From contig CAVYWA010000027.1 in the NCBI GenBank assembly GCA_963772165.1, positions 77,021 through 141,020 on the forward strand: a stretch of DNA of 64,000 nucleotides. The letters are read 5' to 3'. Numbering within the stretch: position 1 is the first letter of the stretch; every line of letters begins with the position of its first letter. Both the position numbers and the translations under genes were made by a program. This DNA is from JAGVPT01 sp963772165. Its GTDB lineage: Bacteria > Bacteroidota > Ignavibacteria > UBA10030 > UBA8401. Shown one piece after another: positions 8,344-16,984 of the stretch. The notes beneath the pieces were generated by a model. It did no database searches and was not told the origin of the DNA. It was given only the letters and a program-made list of their open reading frames with translations.

Positions 8344-9057
8344 ATGGAACCAACTAATCTGCCCGTCTCCATGCCCCGCATCGGAGACAAGGCCCCAGCG
8401 TTCAAAGCGGTCACGACTCAGGGAGATATCAATTTTCCAGAACAATATTCCGGCACCTGGGTCATTCTCTTCAGCCATCCGGCAGATTTTACACCTGTGT
8501 GCACATCGGAGTTCATGACATTCGCTTCGCTGGAAGATAAATTTGCTCAGGCGAATTGTAAGCTCGTCGGCTTATCTGTGGACGGTCTCTACAGCCACAT
8601 CGCATGGCTGCGGACAATCAAAGAGAAGATCGAGTACAAGGGAATGAAAAATGTTGAAGTAAAATTTCCCTTAATTGAAGACATCACGATGGAAGTGGCG
8701 AGACAGTACGGCATGATTCAGCCCGGCGAGAGTTCCACGAAAGCCGTCCGTGCTGTTTTTGTGATCGATCCGAAAGGAATCATACGCGCCATCATCTACT
8801 ATCCGCTCAGCCTTGGCCGTAATTTTGACGAGCTCTACCGTGTCGTCGTTGCGCTGCAAACGGCGGATGCATTTTCGGTCGCTACTCCGGCTGATTGGCG
8901 TCCCGGGGACGACGTTATTGTGCCTACTGCGGGATCATGTGGTGTGGCAAAAGAACGGATGGAGAGCAAACAGGAAGACGTAACGTGCTATGACTGGTTC
9001 TTCTGCACGAAGAAGTTGGGGAAGGAAAAGATCTTTAACGCGATCTTGAAGAAATAA
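8344..9057 (+). CDS. Peroxiredoxin (Prx6/archaeal type with extra C-terminal cysteines)
   Basis: 237 residues; AAGGAAA ten bases upstream supports the ATG. The peroxidatic cysteine is Cys53 in DFTPVCTSEF, and the family arginine is in KAVRAVFVIDPKG. The long C-terminal arm has cysteines near positions 199, 215 and 221, the pattern of archaeal thioredoxin peroxidases that resolve through a C-terminal disulfide. It reduces H2O2 and organic peroxides in the cytosol. It is transcribed alone, with a terminator immediately downstream. Confidence 0.92.
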   Translation: MEPTNLPVSMPRIGDKAPAFKAVTTQGDINFPEQYSGTWVILFSHPADFTPVCTSEFMTFASLEDKFAQANCKLVGLSVDGLYSHIAWLRTIKEKIEYKGMKNVEVKFPLIEDITMEVARQYGMIQPGESSTKAVRAVFVIDPKGIIRAIIYYPLSLGRNFDELYRVVVALQTADAFSVATPADWRPGDDVIVPTAGSCGVAKERMESKQEDVTCYDWFFCTKKLGKEKIFNAILKK

Positions 9058-9072
9058 ACTGTTTGCCTCAGA

Positions 9073-9110
9073 ACCAACCTCTCAAGACTTGAACCGAGGG
9101 GTTGGTATTT
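9073..9110 (+). terminator. Rho-independent terminator after the peroxiredoxin gene
   Basis: ACCAACCTCTC (9073–9083) pairs with GAGGGGTTGGT (9096–9106) with one G·U pair. The loop is 12 nt and ATTTTAT follows. It starts 15 bp after the peroxiredoxin stop codon. Confidence 0.75.
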
Positions 9111-9156
9111 TATCAATATTCATAATGCCCTGTGCGCACATCTACCCATTAGCGGT

Positions 9157-9184
9157 GTTGGATGTCCGCCAATACACATCCAAC
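9157..9184. repeat. Intergenic inverted repeat between convergent genes
   Basis: GTTGGATGT (9157–9165) and ACATCCAAC (9176–9184) are perfect arms around a 10-nt loop. No T-run follows on either strand, so it is not a standard terminator. It may act as a transcript barrier between the convergent peroxiredoxin and thioesterase genes. Confidence 0.5.
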
Positions 9185-9224
9185 GCACGTGGAATGACCC
9201 CATTGTTTGATTCGGTAGTAAGAA

Positions 9225-9704
9225 CTATTTCGGTTCCTTCGGTATCATAGAATCTGGCATTTGTACCGCCACTACTTTCCCGCGCGAACACATTACTCCA
9301 TCGGCAGAGACGGTAATGTCAACGATGACTTTGCGTTCTTTTATTTCAAGGATTTTTCCTCGAAGTATAAGAGGAACCCCTAACGGAGTCGGACGCAGGA
9401 ACTCTACCTGCAGCGAAGCAGTGACGAATCGAAACGCTGGTTCCGTCCCCGGTGCTCGCCCGGCGTTCCGGTATGCGGCAGCGGCTGCAGTGCCCGTTCC
9501 ATGACAATCAATCAATGAAGCCGTCAATCCCCCATAGACATATCCAGGAATTGCAATATGATATGATTGCGGCGTATAGACGGCTATTGTTTCATCCCCG
9601 TCCCACATAGTCCTGATATGCAGCCCGTGTTCGTTTAGCCGGCCGCATCCGTAACAGTAACTTAACTCCTCCGGATAGAAATCTTGAATTGCTTGTTGGT
9701 CCAT
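9225..9704 (-). CDS. PaaI-type hotdog thioesterase family protein
   Basis: 159 residues from MDQQAIQ (ATG at 9704, AGGTG just upstream; an ATG six codons earlier lacks this support). The hotdog pattern is clear: N-terminal CYGCGRLNEHGLHI, the catalytic-helix segment VYGGLTASLIDCHGTGTAAAA, then VEFLRPTPLGVPL and EIKERKVIVDITVSADG. These enzymes hydrolyse acyl-CoA thioesters in the cytosol. The substrate cannot be told from sequence. The two cysteines near the N-terminus (CYGC) are typical of this subgroup. Confidence 0.85.
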   Translation of the reverse strand: MDQQAIQDFYPEELSYCYGCGRLNEHGLHIRTMWDGDETIAVYTPQSYHIAIPGYVYGGLTASLIDCHGTGTAAAAAYRNAGRAPGTEPAFRFVTASLQVEFLRPTPLGVPLILRGKILEIKERKVIVDITVSADGVMCSRGKVVAVQMPDSMIPKEPK

Positions 9705-9853
9705 AATACACCTGGATAACATTCGGCAGCCAGTGGTAAGATAGGGATTGTTAGAGATCAGAGAAGAGGCGCTTTTGGCGCCGACAAACTATAGCAGAAA
9801 CCCCCGTTGACTGCATTAAGGGGCTTCGCCAATAGTACGTTCATACCAAATGC

Positions 9854-10234
9854 TTAAAGATTTGCAAAATTCCATGCCCCAATACCACCCCTTAGGTTTC
9901 CGACTTTGAATCCGGCTTTTTTTAATTTCAATGCAGCACTAACGCTTCGGCTTCCGCTTGCACAGTAGCATATAATCTCTTTGCTGCGGTATTTTTCCAA
10001 CTCCTTTATGCGGGCAGATAACTCTTGCACAGGAATGTGGATTGATCTTGGAATTGAATTTGACTTGCGTTCAGCAGCGGTGCGAACATCGAGCAGAATG
10101 CTGCCGGAGGCAACTTTCTGTTTCGCTTCTTCTCCGGAATAGTTGGACAAGGAACGGATGAGGAATTGCTTGCGAATGTATATAAGCAGCACAATGCCGA
10201 TTAGTACGTAAAACAGAATTTGCTCTGATGTCAT
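9854..10234 (-). CDS. Membrane-anchored rhodanese-like protein
   Basis: 126 residues. An N-terminal membrane helix (ILFYVLIGIVLLIYI, about residues 6–20) precedes one rhodanese domain with LLDVRTAAERKSNSIP and the active loop CYCASGSRS carrying the catalytic cysteine. Rhodaneses move sulfane sulfur via a cysteine persulfide. The start ATG overlaps the stop of the upstream rhodanese lipoprotein gene (ATGA at 10231–10234), so the two are translationally coupled. The domain could face either side of the membrane. It is one of five rhodanese domains in a 13-kb stretch. Confidence 0.9.
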   Translation of the reverse strand: MTSEQILFYVLIGIVLLIYIRKQFLIRSLSNYSGEEAKQKVASGSILLDVRTAAERKSNSIPRSIHIPVQELSARIKELEKYRSKEIICYCASGSRSVSAALKLKKAGFKVGNLRGGIGAWNFANL

Positions 10235-10644
10235 CGAAGGGGTCCGTTCGTCGTTTCAAAATGTTCTGATTTCCATTGGTTAATACCGCCTTGCATGCTC
10301 AGCGCTTTGAACCCTTTTTTTCTCAGTAACGTTGTTGCCATATCGCTTCTATGACCCGATCGACAATAGACAATGATCGTTCGATCTTTTAAGGAGTCAA
10401 GCTCATGAACGCGTTGCTCCAGTTCTTGTACCGGGATCCATCGTGAGTTGCCGAGACGTTCATCGGTTCGTTCTTCCAATGTTCGAACGTCCAGAAGAAC
10501 GATGGTCGTTTCTTTCATTAATCGCGCATGAGCATCCTGTGCTGATATCACGGCGCTATCGTTCGTTGTCTGTTGTGCGGTCAGGCAGCCGACAAAGCCG
10601 ATGAGAAAAAGGAGCAGGGCAGCGCTTGCGATGCGTGTATTCAT
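10231..10644 (-). CDS. Rhodanese-domain lipoprotein
   Basis: 137 residues from MNTRIAS (ATG at 10644, one base after the stop of the FmdB-type gene). A signal peptide with a lipobox-like end (LLFLIGFVGC) suggests lipidation at Cys19 and a periplasmic location. The rhodanese domain has VLLDVRTLEERTDERLG and the active loop VYCRSGHRSD with the catalytic cysteine. It overlaps the membrane rhodanese gene by 4 bp. Inference: together they relay sulfane sulfur or repair oxidised thiols at the cell envelope. Confidence 0.88.
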   Translation of the reverse strand: MNTRIASAALLLFLIGFVGCLTAQQTTNDSAVISAQDAHARLMKETTIVLLDVRTLEERTDERLGNSRWIPVQELEQRVHELDSLKDRTIIVYCRSGHRSDMATTLLRKKGFKALSMQGGINQWKSEHFETTNGPLR

Positions 10645-10645
10645 C

Positions 10646-10885
10646 TTAATTAAGATTGCACGAACCGCCGCAGCATCCTCCGTCATCGCATGTGTTCGCT
10701 GAATCATGGCGCGAGGAGGGTGAAGAAGAATAACTTTTCATCGATACTCCGGTAACAGACATTAAACGGGTATGAGAAGTGGAATTGCATACCGGACAAA
10801 CAACATCGTCTTCAACTTCTTTCACTTTATGAAAGACTTCATATTCCTTTTTGCAATCAGTACAGCGATATTCGTAGGTCGGCAT
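10646..10885 (-). CDS. FmdB-type zinc-ribbon protein
   Basis: 79 residues from MPTYEYRCTDC, the invariant start of the FmdB/CxxC-CxxC family; GAGGA precedes this ATG. Two zinc pairs are visible, CTDC and CPVC. The tail is Ser-rich and then Cys-rich (CDDGGCCGGSC), which could bind metal or sulfur. Family members are regulators or small metal-binding proteins of unclear function. It lies between thioredoxin and rhodanese genes in one minus-strand operon. Confidence 0.88.
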   Translation of the reverse strand: MPTYEYRCTDCKKEYEVFHKVKEVEDDVVCPVCNSTSHTRLMSVTGVSMKSYSSSPSSRHDSANTCDDGGCCGGSCNLN

Positions 10886-10899
10886 AGATCCTCTTAACA

Positions 10900-11274
10900 T
10901 TATGAAAGGGTAATGATCTTTTTATTCAGCAAGTTGGTAGTAATGACTTTCTTCAATTCGTTCTTCGGGAGAGCGCCGGCTGCCATGATCGGCTTTCCCT
11001 CTTTCGGAATGAACAGCAGCGAAGGAATAGAACGGATCCCGAAAACGCCGGCCAGTTCCTGCTCTTCGTCTGTATTTACTTTATAGAAATTCACTTGGCC
11101 TTTCATCTCTTCGGACAATTCTTCAATGATGGGCCCGACCATTTTACAAGGGCCGCACCAGGGCGCCCAAAAATCCACGACAGCAGGAAGCTCACCGCTG
11201 AATTTCCATTCCTTATTGTTCTCGTAATCAAAGACTTTGTTGATAAATGTCTCTTTTGTAAGTGCTTCTGACAT
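10900..11274 (-). CDS. trxA: Thioredoxin
   Basis: 124 residues with the canonical active site WAPWCGPCKM and the cis-proline loop GIRSIPSLLFI. No signal peptide is seen, so it is cytosolic. GGGAAGA sits upstream of the ATG. It heads a run with FmdB-type, lipoprotein-rhodanese and membrane-rhodanese genes, suggesting it supplies reducing power to these sulfur carriers. Confidence 0.95.
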   Translation of the reverse strand: MSEALTKETFINKVFDYENNKEWKFSGELPAVVDFWAPWCGPCKMVGPIIEELSEEMKGQVNFYKVNTDEEQELAGVFGIRSIPSLLFIPKEGKPIMAAGALPKNELKKVITTNLLNKKIITLS

Positions 11275-11306
11275 TGTTGTGTCTTCCCTCTTTGTCCAAC
11301 AATATA

Positions 11307-11513
11307 TTATTTCAGTTTTGCTACGTCAACTTTCTTGTTGGTGTTAACGCCGGTGATGTGCCAAATGGGGCAATATTTTACGGACCCGGTGACAACCAAA
11401 ATTAGTCCAGCATACGCCCAGGGTGTTGTTGGTCCCCAAAATGCAAGTGAGGTGATTAATAATCCGAGTGCGATACGGATCGGTCGTTCAATCGCTCCGA
11501 TATTTGAAGGCAT
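11307..11513 (-). CDS. DUF2892 (YgaP-like) inner-membrane protein
   Basis: 68 residues with two membrane helices and the family start NIGAIERPIRIALG, then a conserved KYCPIWHITG segment with a single cysteine. In YgaP this domain anchors a rhodanese in the membrane. Here it is a separate gene 32 bp upstream of thioredoxin and shortly before two rhodanese genes, which supports a membrane partner role in sulfur transfer (inference). Confidence 0.85.
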   Translation of the reverse strand: MPSNIGAIERPIRIALGLLITSLAFWGPTTPWAYAGLILVVTGSVKYCPIWHITGVNTNKKVDVAKLK

Positions 11514-11788
11514 GATAAGCTCCTTTGAATGATTTAGAAAAAAGCAGCATGAGTGATTCTATGGATATGATGCAGGATTCCGGTTAAAGGATTCAACGTC
11601 GCCAGGTTTTTGCGGGGATATTTAACGGAAAGAGATAACGGAAATTATTAGGCCGTGACGAGACGGGATTACGTCAAATTGTTGAAAAACGGCCTTTTAA
11701 TCGCTGGAAATGGAAATCCATCTCCGAACATGCCTCAATCAAGCGGCAGCCGCGGATGCGACATCACATACGCGGCGCCACAATAACA

Positions 11789-13270
11789 TTAATTAAGCAT
11801 CCACGAAAGCGACAGATTGAACGTGTTCTCAGATAGCTGACTGGAACTGTTGTTGTATTCGTTTGCAATAAGACTTGTGCTGCTCGCCGTCTCGGTATTA
11901 TTGAGGGCTAATTCGTATGCGCCGTTTAACTTGAGCGACTGGCTGAGGGCATAGCTCGCGCCGAGCGAAATATGATTTTCTACAATTGCCGGAAAAACAG
12001 GGAAAATGGTGCTCGCAGGTACGGGGTTATTTCCGTAATCAAATCCGGCTCGCACCGTAAGAGAAGAGTTCAAATCATACTCTCCGCCAATTCGAAAGCT
12101 ATACGAGTCTTTCCAGTCGAGCGGGAAATTGATGGAGAAATTCCCCGTGTTTCCCATCATCGTATTGATGTTGGGATTTGCTCCGTTGGAAAGAGTCAGC
12201 CCCATCACATCGAATGCGGAACTCCAGTTGATCCACTCTGCATCAAACCCAAGCCGCATGTTCGTTGCGGCTGCATACGACACTCCCAATCCCACCGATT
12301 GCGGCAGCTTCATTGTCGCTGCAAGATCGTATTTCGCGACGGCGCCTTTGGAGAGATCGATCCCCATTCCGCCGAACTCTCCCATGACGGCTGCCTGAGC
12401 TTGAGCTGGCGTTGCTGCAGGATTTTGTGCCATATAGCCTTGGACAGCTTTACCGAATGCATCGTTAAGCTGCGCACTCATGTCCATGTTTGCCGTGCCG
12501 TTCTTGAAATTCAGCGTGGTCGGAGAGGTGTATGCAAGTCCAAGATTGATCTTATCGTTCAACTTATAGGCGAGGCCGATCTTTCCGGAAAAGCCGAATG
12601 CGGTGAGGCCGGTCATGTTCGCAGATGCCGTGACTTCAGTATAACCAAACCCACCCATGGACGGCGGAGCGGCGAACATTTGTCCGAACGTCATTCCCGG
12701 CTGTGCGATACCTTGCAGAAGAGAAGGAGACAGACTGTACGGCATTTCGAATTCCATTGTGCTGTAGACACCATGCGCCGAGGCTCCGATCGAAAAATCA
12801 GGCGTAACCTTGTAAGCGACGCTGAGTCCGCCCTGCATGACGGCGAATTGCGAATGGTATGTCTGTTTTGTTGTTCCATAGAGCGCGTTGTTCAACATGA
12901 AGTCCGCCCCCATTCCACCTTGTGTGAAAACGCCGAGCCCCCATGTGAGCGGGCTCCCTTCATTCTTATTGACATACGCTAGTGCCGGCATGGGAAAGTA
13001 ATTTGTCTTCCCATCGGCGTCGTTAAGACTGTTGCTGAAGTGGAGTGAAGGCACCATCAAGGAGAAGTTTGCATCGAGCATTGAACCGTTGAGATAGGAG
13101 ATACCGGCGGGGTTGGTCATCATCAACGATGGGCTGTCAAAGAAACCGAATGTTGTTCCTCCACGGCCGATTGTGAGCGCATCGAACCCACTCATGCGCG
13201 TGCCGTCCGTTGCCTGCGTTAACGAGACGAGCACCGCAAGCATTCCAAGAGTATATAAGAGTCGTTTCAT
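11789..13270 (-). CDS. OmpP1/FadL/TodX-family outer-membrane transport protein
   Basis: 493 residues, signal peptide ending near TQA. The mature start carries the FadL-type hatch features GRGGTTFGFFDSPSLMMTNPA, here shown in part (GFDALTIGRGG; MMTNPAGISYL), and the rest is alternating beta-barrel sequence ending in an aromatic/hydrophobic strand (LSLSWMLN). FadL proteins import hydrophobic compounds such as fatty acids or aromatics. GGATAA precedes the ATG. The gene follows a secreted protein of unknown function by 90 bp on the same strand. The substrate is unknown. Confidence 0.88.
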   Translation of the reverse strand: MKRLLYTLGMLAVLVSLTQATDGTRMSGFDALTIGRGGTTFGFFDSPSLMMTNPAGISYLNGSMLDANFSLMVPSLHFSNSLNDADGKTNYFPMPALAYVNKNEGSPLTWGLGVFTQGGMGADFMLNNALYGTTKQTYHSQFAVMQGGLSVAYKVTPDFSIGASAHGVYSTMEFEMPYSLSPSLLQGIAQPGMTFGQMFAAPPSMGGFGYTEVTASANMTGLTAFGFSGKIGLAYKLNDKINLGLAYTSPTTLNFKNGTANMDMSAQLNDAFGKAVQGYMAQNPAATPAQAQAAVMGEFGGMGIDLSKGAVAKYDLAATMKLPQSVGLGVSYAAATNMRLGFDAEWINWSSAFDVMGLTLSNGANPNINTMMGNTGNFSINFPLDWKDSYSFRIGGEYDLNSSLTVRAGFDYGNNPVPASTIFPVFPAIVENHISLGASYALSQSLKLNGAYELALNNTETASSTSLIANEYNNSSSQLSENTFNLSLSWMLN

Positions 13271-13360
13271 GATTATCCTTTATTGTTCTGATTATAGGCT
13301 GCGGATGCGATCAGACATTTAATCACCGAAAGCAACAACACTGCCCTGTAGTGTGAACTG

Positions 13361-14371
13361 CTACTTATTTTCCAATACCGGCTTCAGCTGATTGTTGATC
13401 TCATCGGCAATGGAGCCGGGCATTCCCATGTTCTTCATGAATGCCCATTTCCCTGCATCTTCGAAATACATTTTCATGCGATACATGGATTCTACCGTTC
13501 GTATCTTGACGGAAGAACCGTCTCCGGCGACAACTACTTCAAATGGATACGCGCCGGCGTGCGCCAATCCCGGAAATTTGAGATCACTTCTCGTATCATC
13601 ACTCCCTTCTTTGACGATACTGAACGATTTACTCTCCATCGCCGCACCGGTCGAGCCAAATATTACAGTTTTGAATTCCGGCAGATCCAGACGAAAGACT
13701 TGGTGCAAGCCCCATTGGGGCCCAGGTTTCTGCAGACCGGCTTCCGCTTTTGCGGCGACGGCAAGCCATGAACCGTTCGCAATGACAAAGGCATCCTCGA
13801 CCTTGTCATTGAACGGTCCTCCCGCCATAACTCCCATCGTTTTGCCGATGAATCCTTGATCACGGATCTCACCGTACTGCTTGCGGCTTTCCTGACCTTG
13901 AATCGCAGAGGTGACGAGTGATCGAAGTGCCTGGAGATGATTTTGTGCGATTGATGTGTAGGCGGTATCGTCCATCAGAACTGTCCGAAGTATGGAGCGA
14001 GGATTAACCACGCTGACGTGAAGACCTTGCTCATCTTCGAACAAATTAATGCGGTCAATGACGGCGAAAGGAGCGGTCTTAGGATTAATCTGCATAAGCT
14101 TTTTAGCATACAGTGTATCAACAATGACAAAAACTCTAGCTTTATAGGTGCAATTTTCCGGAACACCTGCATCGACTTGGGCAAGCAGCCTCCAGCCCGC
14201 CTTCGTTACCGACGAGTCAAGATTAGCTGCAGATTGTTGAAACCCGCCCTGGATGTTTCTGAGAACATATTCGTAGACTCCGTATTCCTTCTGGGACTCC
14301 TGGGCATGCACGACAGTTACGGCTGCGGGGAATAAAAGAATCAAAAGCGTTGCGAGTGTTTTTAGGTTCAT
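13361..14371 (-). CDS. Exported protein of unknown function, DUF302-like N-terminal region
   Basis: 336 residues from MNLKTLATL; a start two codons earlier (14377) is also possible. The signal peptide ends at VHAQ. Residues about 35–130 resemble the DUF302/TT1751-like fold by pattern: alternation around KAGWRLLAQVD, the CTYKARVFVI strand and the APFAVI…EDEQGLHVSVVNP stretch. The C-terminal half has no match I can name. It is followed by the FadL-family gene, so a role in handling hydrophobic compounds at the envelope is possible. The family assignment is weak. Confidence 0.65.
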   Translation of the reverse strand: MNLKTLATLLILLFPAAVTVVHAQESQKEYGVYEYVLRNIQGGFQQSAANLDSSVTKAGWRLLAQVDAGVPENCTYKARVFVIVDTLYAKKLMQINPKTAPFAVIDRINLFEDEQGLHVSVVNPRSILRTVLMDDTAYTSIAQNHLQALRSLVTSAIQGQESRKQYGEIRDQGFIGKTMGVMAGGPFNDKVEDAFVIANGSWLAVAAKAEAGLQKPGPQWGLHQVFRLDLPEFKTVIFGSTGAAMESKSFSIVKEGSDDTRSDLKFPGLAHAGAYPFEVVVAGDGSSVKIRTVESMYRMKMYFEDAGKWAFMKNMGMPGSIADEINNQLKPVLENK

Positions 14372-14592
14372 GGTCATGGGTTCTCATTCTTATGTGTTGT
14401 ACGACGGCGGTTTGTTCTCTTCGGAGAGCGTGAAGGGATACGTCGAGGTATGTTTATGTAGCGTAGTTTTGTTGCTGTTCAGGAATGACAATACGTCTTG
14501 TGCTGCAATGCAATTTTCTGGTCAATGCCGGCGGCTCGTTGTCTGCTCTGCGATCTGCCGGCTAACGTCATTCAAGTTTACCGTATGACTGA

Positions 14593-15790
14593 TTAACATC
14601 CCCCCTGAATCTTTTTCTCTACCTTCAATACTTTTACTCCTTTATTCTTGCTCGCTTCGATCATCTTTACGATGCCGATATGAGCCTGCTCGCGAAACTG
14701 TTTCACGTCCCCATCCCATCGTCGATCCTGTCGGAACAAACGTCGAAGAAGTAAGAATGTTCTTATTGAACTCATCAAAGCCGCCCTGAAGAATGGCGAG
14801 GTTCTCGTAGCCGAGTTCCTGAAGCAGCAGATATGCGATCCGCTCTTGCGCTTCGCTGTCGCCCACGATGACCTTCTTCACGTGCCGCTGTGAGAATGGT
14901 ATGATCCAATCTTTGCTGAAGAAGTCTCGCAGTTGAATATTCATCGAACCGGGTAATGCAAGTTTCGCAAATTGTTCCGGAGTGCGGATATCGATGATCC
15001 GGATGTTCGGTTCTGCATCGACAATCCGGAAAGCCAGTTCGTCAATTTCCATTCCCTTCGTTGAATGGGTCGCTAAATAATTCGCATCAGACACTTTGTC
15101 AATGAGATGTGTTTTTCGATCGGGTAAAAAAATGAAGAGGATCCCGAGAGCAAGAACCAATGCTCCTGCAGTGAAATGTTTGTATGATTTGAATGCCAGG
15201 GCCGGAGCCGAAGTTTTGTCCACTCGCTTCTCGATCATGGACGTGACGGTGAACGCGCCGACCGCAACTGCGATCAACAGAAACGCAAAGAGCCCTTGTG
15301 AAATGCCGAGCGAATCGAATACTTTGATTGCACCAAGCGATGTCGATTCATAGAAGTTATGATACAACGGGTACAGTTCTCCGAATGCAAACACACCAAG
15401 CATCCCGCCGCCGATAAAGAACATCCCGTCGACTTTGCCGATGGCGGCAGCGCACACGCTGGTGCCGGGACAATATCCGCCAAGGATAAATCCGACGCCC
15501 ATGATTGCTCCCCCCACGATTGCCGGGATAAGCCATGTGGGATTCACATAGATCGCATCCGTGTCCAGCAATCCAAAATATCCGAGCAGCAGAACGCCGC
15601 TCATCGCCGTCACTGCGGCTGTAAAGAAGACGCGCAGGACGGTAAAGTCGTAGCCGTAAAAGAGTCCGGCAAGACGCCGCGAGGAAGAGAAGCCCGCTTG
15701 TTCCAAAACGAAACCAAATCCGATCCCGAGAAAAAGCGCGACAACGAGATTCAGCTGGTCAGAAATTAAGTCAGGTACGAATGGTCCCAT
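14593..15790 (-). CDS. YeeE/YedE-type membrane protein fused to C-terminal rhodanese (frame broken near the end)
   Basis: The continuous frame is 15790–14642. It has several membrane helices with GGYCPGTSVCAAA, the cysteine motif of TsuA-like thiosulfate transporters, then a rhodanese domain (IRIIDIRTPEQFA). At the expected active loop the sequence is IVGDSEAQERIAY, with no catalytic cysteine. After STFVPTGSTMGWG the frame turns to an atypical basic tail. The other frame reads DGDVKQFREQAHIG… to IQGGC at 14593, a far more protein-like ending. So a ±1 indel lies near the CCCC run 14709–14712. Start supported by AAAGGTGA. It follows the second YeeE/YedE gene by 21 bp; together they would form a full transporter. 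Confidence 0.82.
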
Positions 15791-15811
15791 AGGTTCACCT
15801 TTAACTTTCTA

Positions 15812-16324
15812 TTATAGCCAGAGCTTACGGCCGAAGTATGCAACGGCATATCCGGTTCCGAAAATTGCCATCATCGTTACAAATCCGGCTGTTGAGAGAA
15901 CAGCCATACCGCTCAACGCCGCGCCGCTTGTGCAACCGCGGGCAAATTGCGCACCGATCCCGAACAATGCGCCGCCAATTGCAGCAAAGAGCCAGCGAAC
16001 ATTGCGGCCGACTCGAGGTCCCGATTCAGTCACGATCTTCAACCGGTCGGAGACCAATCCCGAAATAAATCCACCGATGACAACGCCAATGACCTCGAAG
16101 ACCAGCCATGATTTGAGTGGATTATCTTTGCCTGGACCGACATAGGTTCCGTAGAATGACGAGCTTTCGGCGTGCTTCGGCGCCACGCCATCAACCGTCG
16201 CGACGACGACGCTTTTGATTGCACCGCTCGCTCCAAGACCTCGTCCGGTAATGAAAATCGTCGCCAAGAGCACCAGACCGAGGAAAAAGCCGGCAAGATA
16301 TGGATTCATGTATTTTGTTTTCAT
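15812..16324 (-). CDS. YeeE/YedE-family (thiosulfate transporter-like) membrane protein
   Basis: 170 residues, about four membrane helices. It has the conserved half-motif FGIGAQFARGCTSGAALSG with the cysteine used in TsuA/YeeE thiosulfate conduction. The complementary motif lies in the next gene downstream. GAGGTAA supports the start, and the ATG overlaps the stop of the cytochrome b gene (ATGA). Split two-gene YeeE/YedE pairs are common; this protein would move thiosulfate or another sulfur species across the inner membrane. Confidence 0.88.
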   Translation of the reverse strand: MKTKYMNPYLAGFFLGLVLLATIFITGRGLGASGAIKSVVVATVDGVAPKHAESSSFYGTYVGPGKDNPLKSWLVFEVIGVVIGGFISGLVSDRLKIVTESGPRVGRNVRWLFAAIGGALFGIGAQFARGCTSGAALSGMAVLSTAGFVTMMAIFGTGYAVAYFGRKLWL

Positions 16325-16983
16325 CGTGTTACCTCATGGAGTTCCGTTGTATGGATTTTTATTTCTTTCTCATCAGGCTCACTGGATAAGTCTTCGTATC
16401 CCGTGATCATCGCTTTAAGGTTTGAAGTGACAGTGTTGCCTGTGGTGATGAGATACAAATGAGCGATAAAGAATGAAACAAGAAGGAATGCGCCGATGGT
16501 ATGAAGCGTTGCCACCACCTGCAATCCACCAATGTTTAAGCTTAGCACCTCGTATCGTTGAGGATAGCGATAGAACATATAGAGAAGACCGGTAATAACC
16601 ATCACCGGAATCACAAGCACTTTGAGTCCTGCATAAACCAACTTTTGCAGCGGATTAAGTTTGCTGAGAACGGTTTTTTTTGTTGGATGCGGCGCGTTGC
16701 GAAAGATTCCAAAGATATAATATTCCGCCTGTGCACGCAGATTTTTCCATGTAGGGAGATATTGTCTCCATTCACCCGTCGTAAAATGCCAGAAGATTGC
16801 GAATGCAATCAGAATTAAAAAACTGATCGCGGCAATGTTATGGTATCGTACGGCCTGGTCATAGCCAAAAAAAGTGATCGAGCCGTGGATCTCAAATCCC
16901 GTAACGGCGAGGAAGATGATGAGTGCCGCCTGCGTCCAGTGCCAGAATCGTTCAAATCCCCGGTACACATATTCTTTTTTCAT
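16321..16983 (-). CDS. Cytochrome b (b561/thiosulfate-reductase type) membrane subunit
   Basis: 220 residues with four to five membrane helices and candidate haem histidines in ERFWHWTQ, VRYHNIAA, IFWHFTTG and VVATLHTIGAFL. These subunits shuttle electrons between the quinone pool and a periplasmic multihaem partner. The gene starts 1 bp after the octahaem cytochrome stop and overlaps the YeeE/YedE gene, so it is the natural membrane partner of that cytochrome. Confidence 0.88.
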   Translation of the reverse strand: MKKEYVYRGFERFWHWTQAALIIFLAVTGFEIHGSITFFGYDQAVRYHNIAAISFLILIAFAIFWHFTTGEWRQYLPTWKNLRAQAEYYIFGIFRNAPHPTKKTVLSKLNPLQKLVYAGLKVLVIPVMVITGLLYMFYRYPQRYEVLSLNIGGLQVVATLHTIGAFLLVSFFIAHLYLITTGNTVTSNLKAMITGYEDLSSEPDEKEIKIHTTELHEVTR

Positions 16984-16984
16984 A

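Noticed and set aside
11972..12982. A 336-codon open frame on the plus strand opposite the FadL-family gene
   Set aside because: Its translation is Arg/His/Cys-rich without domains, while the minus-strand product is a coherent FadL-type barrel. It is an antisense shadow.
14700..14720. Programmed frameshifting at the YeeE/YedE–rhodanese gene
   Set aside because: No slippery heptamer, upstream Shine–Dalgarno-like stimulator or clear downstream hairpin, and similar breaks occur in four unrelated genes. An indel is simpler.
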